Shown in pieces: positions 6,666-9,730 of a stretch of DNA of 9,730 nucleotides. Where the stretch lies: positions 1 through 9,730 of the forward strand of contig CAISOG010000220.1 of assembly GCA_903887035.1 (NCBI GenBank). Reading direction: 5' to 3'. Origin of the DNA: an uncultured Holosporaceae bacterium. Lineage in GTDB: Bacteria; Pseudomonadota; Alphaproteobacteria; CAISOG01. Numbering within the stretch: position 1 is the first letter of the stretch; every line of letters begins with the position of its first letter. A program made the translations under genes and the position numbers. Under the pieces are notes generated by a model. That model was not told the origin of the DNA, did no database searches, and worked only from the letters and a program-made list of their open reading frames with translations.

Positions 6666-7373
6666 CTAAGCCGTCCAGCTATCGGGCGCGTCCAGATAGC
6701 GTTGCACCGAGGCCAATTGTTCGGCGGGCAACAGCTGTTCGCGGCTGGCATAGGCCAACAGGTCGGCCCAGCTGCACAAATAATGCATGTTAAAGCGGTT
6801 TTGCGTCATCACCCCCAGGGCGGATTGGAAGATGTTGTAGTAGAAAATCACGAACACATCGCTGACGATGCCGCCGCCGTAGCGAATCGCCTTAAGAAAG
6901 TTTACCTTGCTGCCGCCATCGGTGGCCAAATCCTCAATCAACACGGCGGTTTGCCCGCTTTTCAGCAAGCCTTCAATTTGCTTGCCCTTACCAAAATCCT
7001 TGGGCTGTTTGCGGACATAGATCATCGGCTGATCCAGCTGCGCCGCGATCAGCGCGGCATAGGGGATGCCCGCCGTTTCGCCGCCCGCAATCACCACATC
7101 GTTGGCCTGGCCGATGGTTTCCTGCACCTGCGCCGCCATCAGGCTCATGATCCGCGCCCGTTCCGCGGGAAAGGAAATCAGCATGCGGCAGTCGATATAG
7201 ACAGGGCTCAGGCGGCCACTGGTCAGGCGGATGGGTTTTTGCGGGGTGAATTGCACCACCTTTAGCTTAAACAGTATTTCGGCAACCTCGGCGGCCACCG
7301 CCGCGCTGGGCGCAATCGGGCGATACTCGCTGGCAGTGGTTGTCGTTGCGATTGGGGCAGGATGGTTGCTCAT
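6666..7373 (-). CDS. pyrE: Orotate phosphoribosyltransferase
   Basis: Cytosolic enzyme joining orotate and PRPP to form orotidine 5'-monophosphate in de novo pyrimidine synthesis. The 235-residue protein shows RLTSGRLSPVYIDCR (49-63), VVIAGGETAGIPYA (93-106), the substrate loop YVRKQPKDFGKGKQIEG (119-135) and the PRPP-binding motif VLIEDLATDGGS (144-155), which carries ATD where enteric enzymes have ITT. The first 22 residues are a polar, Thr/Ala-rich extension before the helix that starts the domain. I chose ATG 7371-7373 over the TTG immediately before it because TAAGGA (7382-7387) then sits at a better distance. The ribosome site overlaps the purS stop, so the two are probably translationally coupled (gap 11 bases). 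Position between purS and gpsA in a same-strand run suggests shared transcription for nucleotide and phospholipid supply. Confidence 0.95.
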   Translation of the reverse strand: MSNHPAPIATTTTASEYRPIAPSAAVAAEVAEILFKLKVVQFTPQKPIRLTSGRLSPVYIDCRMLISFPAERARIMSLMAAQVQETIGQANDVVIAGGETAGIPYAALIAAQLDQPMIYVRKQPKDFGKGKQIEGLLKSGQTAVLIEDLATDGGSKVNFLKAIRYGGGIVSDVFVIFYYNIFQSALGVMTQNRFNMHYLCSWADLLAYASREQLLPAEQLASVQRYLDAPDSWTA

Positions 7374-7384
7374 CAAAAAGTTCC

Positions 7385-7618
7385 TTAACTCAAAGTAATT
7401 TCAAAATCTTCCATCACGGGGTTGGCCAACAGGTCTTGCGCCAACGCCGTCAGGGCGGATTCGGTAACATCATCGCCGATTACCAATTCAAAAATTTTGC
7501 CCAGATGCAGGCTTTGAACCCCATGCACGCCAGACTGCTGCACCTGCCGCTCAATGGTTTGCGATTGGGGATCCAGAATGCCAGCCTTTGGGCGAACAAT
7601 GATGGTGGCTTTGCGCAT
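7385..7618 (-). CDS. purS: Phosphoribosylformylglycinamidine synthase subunit PurS
   Basis: Small structural subunit of the three-part FGAM synthase (PurS-PurQ-PurL), which converts FGAR to FGAM in step four of purine synthesis. PurS bridges the glutaminase and the synthetase and helps ammonia transfer. The product has 77 residues, near the family's usual 80, with the expected strand-helix-strand pattern: KATIIVRPKAGILDPQ (3-18), a second helix region, GKIFELVIGD (40-49) and a C-terminal EDFEITL strand. The start at 7616-7618 has AAGGAA within the last codons of purC, and only three bases separate the two genes, so translation is probably coupled. In most alphaproteobacteria purQ and purL follow; here pyrE follows instead, so the partner subunits must be encoded elsewhere. 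Confidence 0.95.
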   Translation of the reverse strand: MRKATIIVRPKAGILDPQSQTIERQVQQSGVHGVQSLHLGKIFELVIGDDVTESALTALAQDLLANPVMEDFEITLS

Positions 7619-7621
7619 AGC

Positions 7622-8401
7622 TTATTCCTTTTCCTCGGCAGATTCTTCGGCGGCACGCTCGGCTGTTTTGCCCTGCATTCGGGGCAGAACGCCCAGCCGC
7701 CTGGCCACCTCCTGATACCCTTCTTTAACACCGCCCATTTTTAAACGAAAGCGGTCTTTATCCAATTTTTCGTTGGTGTTCATGTCCCACAGGCGGCAGG
7801 TGTCGGGGCTGATTTCATCGGCCAGCACCAGGCGCAACATATCATCCTCAATCAGGCGGCCAAATTCCAGCTTAAAGTCAATCAGCCTTAGGCCGATGCC
7901 ATAGAACAGCCCCAGCAAAAAGTCGTTGATCCGCATGCTAAGGCTGACCATCTCATCCAGCTCTTCGGGGATTGCCCAGCCGAACACCATAATATGATCC
8001 TCCGTCACCAACGGGTCGCCCAGCGCATCGGATTTGTAGTAAAATTCGATTAATGGGTGGGGCAGCACCGTGCCCTCAGCAATGCCCAATCGTTTCGACA
8101 GCGTGCCCGCCACCACGTTGCGCACCACCACCTCAATCGGCACAATATCAACCCGTTTGACCAGCTGTTCGCGCATGTTCAGGCGTTTGATGAAATGGGT
8201 GGGGATGCCGATTTCATTCAGCCGCAACATGATATGTTCGGAGATGTAGTTGTTGATGACCCCCTTACCCTCAATCACATCGCGCATTTCGGCGTTAAAG
8301 GCGGTGGCATCATCCTTAAAATGCTGCACCAGGGTGTCTGGGTCGGGCCCCTCGAACAAGATTTTGGCCTTGCCTTCGTAAATTTTGGATCCTTTTTTCA
8401 T
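7622..8401 (-). CDS. purC: SAICAR synthetase (phosphoribosylaminoimidazole-succinocarboxamide synthase)
   Basis: Cytosolic ATP-dependent ligase that couples CAIR and aspartate to give SAICAR in purine synthesis. The 259-residue protein begins [13 protein letters not shown] (6-18, nucleotide-binding region) and continues with [12 protein letters not shown] (28-39), [14 protein letters not shown] (68-81), [19 protein letters not shown] (88-106), [17 protein letters not shown] (116-132), [10 protein letters not shown] (174-183) and [14 protein letters not shown] (193-206). These match family signatures, with [10 protein letters not shown] in the usual NVAAGS position. The last 15 residues are a charged Glu/Ala/Lys tail absent from short family members. 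A GGGAAAG element lies about seven bases upstream of the start, and the end of the gene supplies the purS ribosome site. It lies 51 bases after radC on the same strand. Confidence 0.97.
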   Translation of the reverse strand: MKKGSKIYEGKAKILFEGPDPDTLVQHFKDDATAFNAEMRDVIEGKGVINNYISEHIMLRLNEIGIPTHFIKRLNMREQLVKRVDIVPIEVVVRNVVAGTLSKRLGIAEGTVLPHPLIEFYYKSDALGDPLVTEDHIMVFGWAIPEELDEMVSLSMRINDFLLGLFYGIGLRLIDFKLEFGRLIEDDMLRLVLADEISPDTCRLWDMNTNEKLDKDRFRLKMGGVKEGYQEVARRLGVLPRMQGKTAERAAEESAEEKE

Positions 8402-8452
8402 TGCCTGCTTTCCCGTCTGGTGAACATTCGTCTGATTCCCCCTGTTGTAGCC

Positions 8453-9355
8453 CTATTCTTGCAACAAGCCCAGGGCTTTAAACGATAAGATACCCTTTTT
8501 CCCCACCACCAAATGGTCATGCAGGCGGATGTTCAGCAGCCGCGCGCTTAAGGCCAATTCGTTGGTCAGGCGTATATCCTGCGCCGATGGTTCGGGATCG
8601 CCGCTGGGATGATTGTGCACGATAATCAGCGCGCTGGCACCCAATACCAGGGCGCGTTTCAGAATTTCGCGGGGATAGGCCGCCGCCTGATCCACCGTGC
8701 CGCGCTGATGCACCTCATCGGTAATCAGCTGGTTTTTGCTGTCCAGGAACAGCAGGTGCAGCTCCTCAACCTCCAAATAGGCAATTTTGCTATAGCAATA
8801 GTCCAACAGCTTTTGCCAATTGGTAAACACCTCCTGCCCGCGCAGCTGGCTGGCCAAGAAATGGGTGCTGGCGGCGGCAACCACCTTTAGGCTGACGGCG
8901 GCGCTGGGCGTCATGCCCGCCATTTGTTTCAGGGCGGCCAGATCGGCGGACAGAACGGCGGCAAAGCTGCCAAACTTGGCCAACAACGCCTTGGCCAGCG
9001 GTTTGGTATCGCGGCGGGGAATGCCGCTGAACAACAACAGCTCCAACAGCTCATAATCGGCCAAGGCCGCACTGCCCGCCGTCAGGAAACGCTGCTTTAA
9101 CCGTTCGCGGTGCCCCTCCGCCCCCGTGTTGGCGCTGGTGGGGGGGGGAGTGGCGGGCGTGGCCTGGGGGGATGGGTCGGGGATGGGCGTATGGGCGCTA
9201 TCGGATGAAGATGCGGGCGGAGATAGCGCGGGCGCAGCCTGGTGGGTGGGGGCGACGGCATGCCCTCCTGAATCAACGGGTTCAGGGGATGGATGGGCGG
9301 TGGAAGCTGGCGGCGATAAATCCGCCAACACCCCTTTGAAGGCAACCTTATTCAT
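8453..9355 (-). CDS. radC: RadC-family JAB/MPN domain protein with long disordered N-terminus
   Basis: RadC proteins have a metal-dependent JAB/MPN fold; the old DNA-repair name is not well supported and the cellular role is unsettled. The 300-residue product splits in two. Residues 1-80 are rich in Pro, Ser, Ala, Thr and His, with no expected fold. Residues 81-300 match the whole family: HRERLKQRF (82-90), YELLELLLFSGIPRRDTKPLA (101-121), a helix-hairpin-like ALKQMAGMT region (141-149), then the catalytic domain with LDSKNQLITDEVHQRGTVD (204-222) and HNHPSGDPEPSAQD (247-260). The metal ligands of the JAMM motif are present (Glu214, His247, His249, Ser257, Asp260). Normal length is about 225 residues, so the extension is extra. 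A later start near residue 80 has no ATG, which favours the long form. AAAGG lies directly before ATG. It heads the probable purC-purS-pyrE-gpsA operon. Confidence 0.93.
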   Translation of the reverse strand: MNKVAFKGVLADLSPPASTAHPSPEPVDSGGHAVAPTHQAAPALSPPASSSDSAHTPIPDPSPQATPATPPPTSANTGAEGHRERLKQRFLTAGSAALADYELLELLLFSGIPRRDTKPLAKALLAKFGSFAAVLSADLAALKQMAGMTPSAAVSLKVVAAASTHFLASQLRGQEVFTNWQKLLDYCYSKIAYLEVEELHLLFLDSKNQLITDEVHQRGTVDQAAAYPREILKRALVLGASALIIVHNHPSGDPEPSAQDIRLTNELALSARLLNIRLHDHLVVGKKGILSFKALGLLQE

Positions 9356-9429
9356 GCCTTTAGCTATAACCGATTACCCCACAAACTTCACCTGAATTTT
9401 GTGATGGGGCGAATAAATCATAAAGTAAG

Positions 9430-9458
9430 TTGACATAGCGGTGATGATGAGATATAAA
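9430..9458 (+). promoter_or_regulatory. Near-consensus sigma-70 promoter for the right-edge gene
   Basis: TTGACA (9430-9435) matches the -35 consensus exactly, and TATAAA (9453-9458) matches the -10 box at five of six positions, with the ideal 17-base spacing. Transcription would begin near 9465 and give a leader of about 120 bases before ATG 9587. Confidence 0.75.
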
Positions 9459-9537
9459 GTGAATGCTTTGATGCTGAGATCTTCAGAAAAATCTATTTTT
9501 TTGAAAGATTTATGAGGCAAAAAGCAGTTTGACTTAT

Positions 9538-9561
9538 ATACATCGCGCAAGCGAGTATTTT
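9538..9561 (+). promoter_or_regulatory. Leader hairpin with GNRA loop and short U tract
   Basis: ATAC-a-TCGC and GCGA-GTAT pair over eight base pairs with one bulged A, closed by a GCAA tetraloop and followed by TTTT. It lies 25 bases before the downstream ATG. It could be a weak attenuator, an mRNA-stabilising stem or a protein-binding site; function is inferred only from shape. Confidence 0.4.
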
Positions 9562-9586
9562 AACCATAAATTCAGAAAGTAAATTT

Positions 9587-9730
9587 ATGACTAATAAAAT
9601 TTCTTTTCCAGTATCTGTTTGCCGGAAAATATCCACAACAGAAGATGAAAAACAAGGTATTACCATTTATGTTGGGCAATCACCTATAAACGCTTTTCTT
9701 CACCTGCCAGACGAAGAAAATGTTAGAAAA
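9587..9730 (+). CDS. Unrecognised protein, N-terminal fragment (runs off right edge)
   Basis: ATG 9587-9589 opens 48 codons without a stop to the window end. The peptide is mostly polar, with a strand-like ITIYVGQSPINAFLHLP stretch (residues 25-41) followed by DEENVRK. There is no signal peptide, zinc motif or nucleotide-binding loop in what is visible. The ribosome site is poor (AGAAAG about seven bases upstream). Composition is far more AT-rich than the radC-gpsA block, and the gene has its own strong promoter, which points to acquired DNA. The pattern of a short strand followed by a LPxxENVRK segment recalls, from memory only, the N-termini of some AIPR/DGQHR-like phage-defence-associated proteins. 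That is a weak guess and should not be used as a functional label. Reality of the gene is fairly likely. Confidence 0.6.
   Translation, partial: MTNKISFPVSVCRKISTTEDEKQGITIYVGQSPINAFLHLPDEENVRK

Larger units (their letters stand above)
9356..9586. other. AT-rich divergent intergenic region
   Basis: 231 bases between divergent radC and the edge gene. Composition drops sharply to AT-rich right after the radC start. It contains a strong plus-strand promoter, a 6-bp inverted repeat AAATCT/AGATTT (9489-9494, 9506-9511) and a leader hairpin near the gene start. No clear minus-strand promoter for radC stands out; TATGAT on the minus strand (9417-9422) lacks a good -35 box. Confidence 0.5.

Noticed and set aside
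6702..7265. 187-codon open frame on the plus strand
   Set aside because: Antisense to pyrE, with His/Gln-rich composition typical of reversed coding sequence.
9471..9515. 14-codon open frame right after the strong promoter
   Set aside because: No ribosome site, only a few bases after the expected transcription start, and AT-rich composition makes such short frames likely by chance.

Overview
The window looks like a chromosomal segment of an alphaproteobacterium. Evidence: the lgt-MidA gene pair, a membrane-anchored class I cytochrome c divergent from a monofunctional prephenate dehydratase with an ESF in place of the ACT-domain ESRP motif, alphaproteobacterial-type PurC and PyrE, and a PurS subunit. 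Most of it (about 1.65-9.35 kb) is GC-rich with dense housekeeping genes. Both edges are visibly more AT-rich. The genus cannot be named from the sequence.

Layout, left to right. (1) 1-1329, minus: a 443-codon fragment of a polytopic DUF4153-type membrane protein that runs off the left edge. (2) 1462-1547, minus: tRNA-Leu(CAA) with an encoded CCA end. (3) 1683-4409, minus: a cytochrome c, lgt (prolipoprotein diacylglyceryl transferase) and a MidA/NDUFAF7-family methyltransferase gene, in that transcription order. The MidA gene is split by a one-base frameshift, and its last codons lie in a REP-like palindrome. (4) 4527-5411, plus: pheA, starting at TTG behind a clear AAGGA site. (5) 5419-5544: a 126-bp element with 27-bp imperfect inverted ends, between convergent pheA and gpsA; its last three bases form the gpsA stop codon. 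(6) 5542-9355, minus: a compact run radC-purC-purS-pyrE-gpsA with gaps of 51, 3, 11 and 32 bases, probably one operon. (7) 9356-9730: an AT-rich stretch with a near-consensus sigma-70 promoter (TTGACA-17-TATAAA), a leader hairpin and the first 48 codons of an unrecognised plus-strand gene.

The genes cover purine synthesis (purC, purS), pyrimidine synthesis (pyrE), phospholipid precursor supply (gpsA), lipoprotein maturation (lgt), phenylalanine synthesis (pheA) and respiration (cytochrome c, and MidA as a likely complex I assembly factor). They are ordinary. The points worth a second look are the MidA frameshift, the two repeat elements that supply stop codons of flanking genes, the disordered N-terminal extension of RadC containing a nine-base G/C run, and the compositionally distinct gene at the right edge, which may mark the border of an acquired region. 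I do not see a complete, demonstrably new system inside the window.
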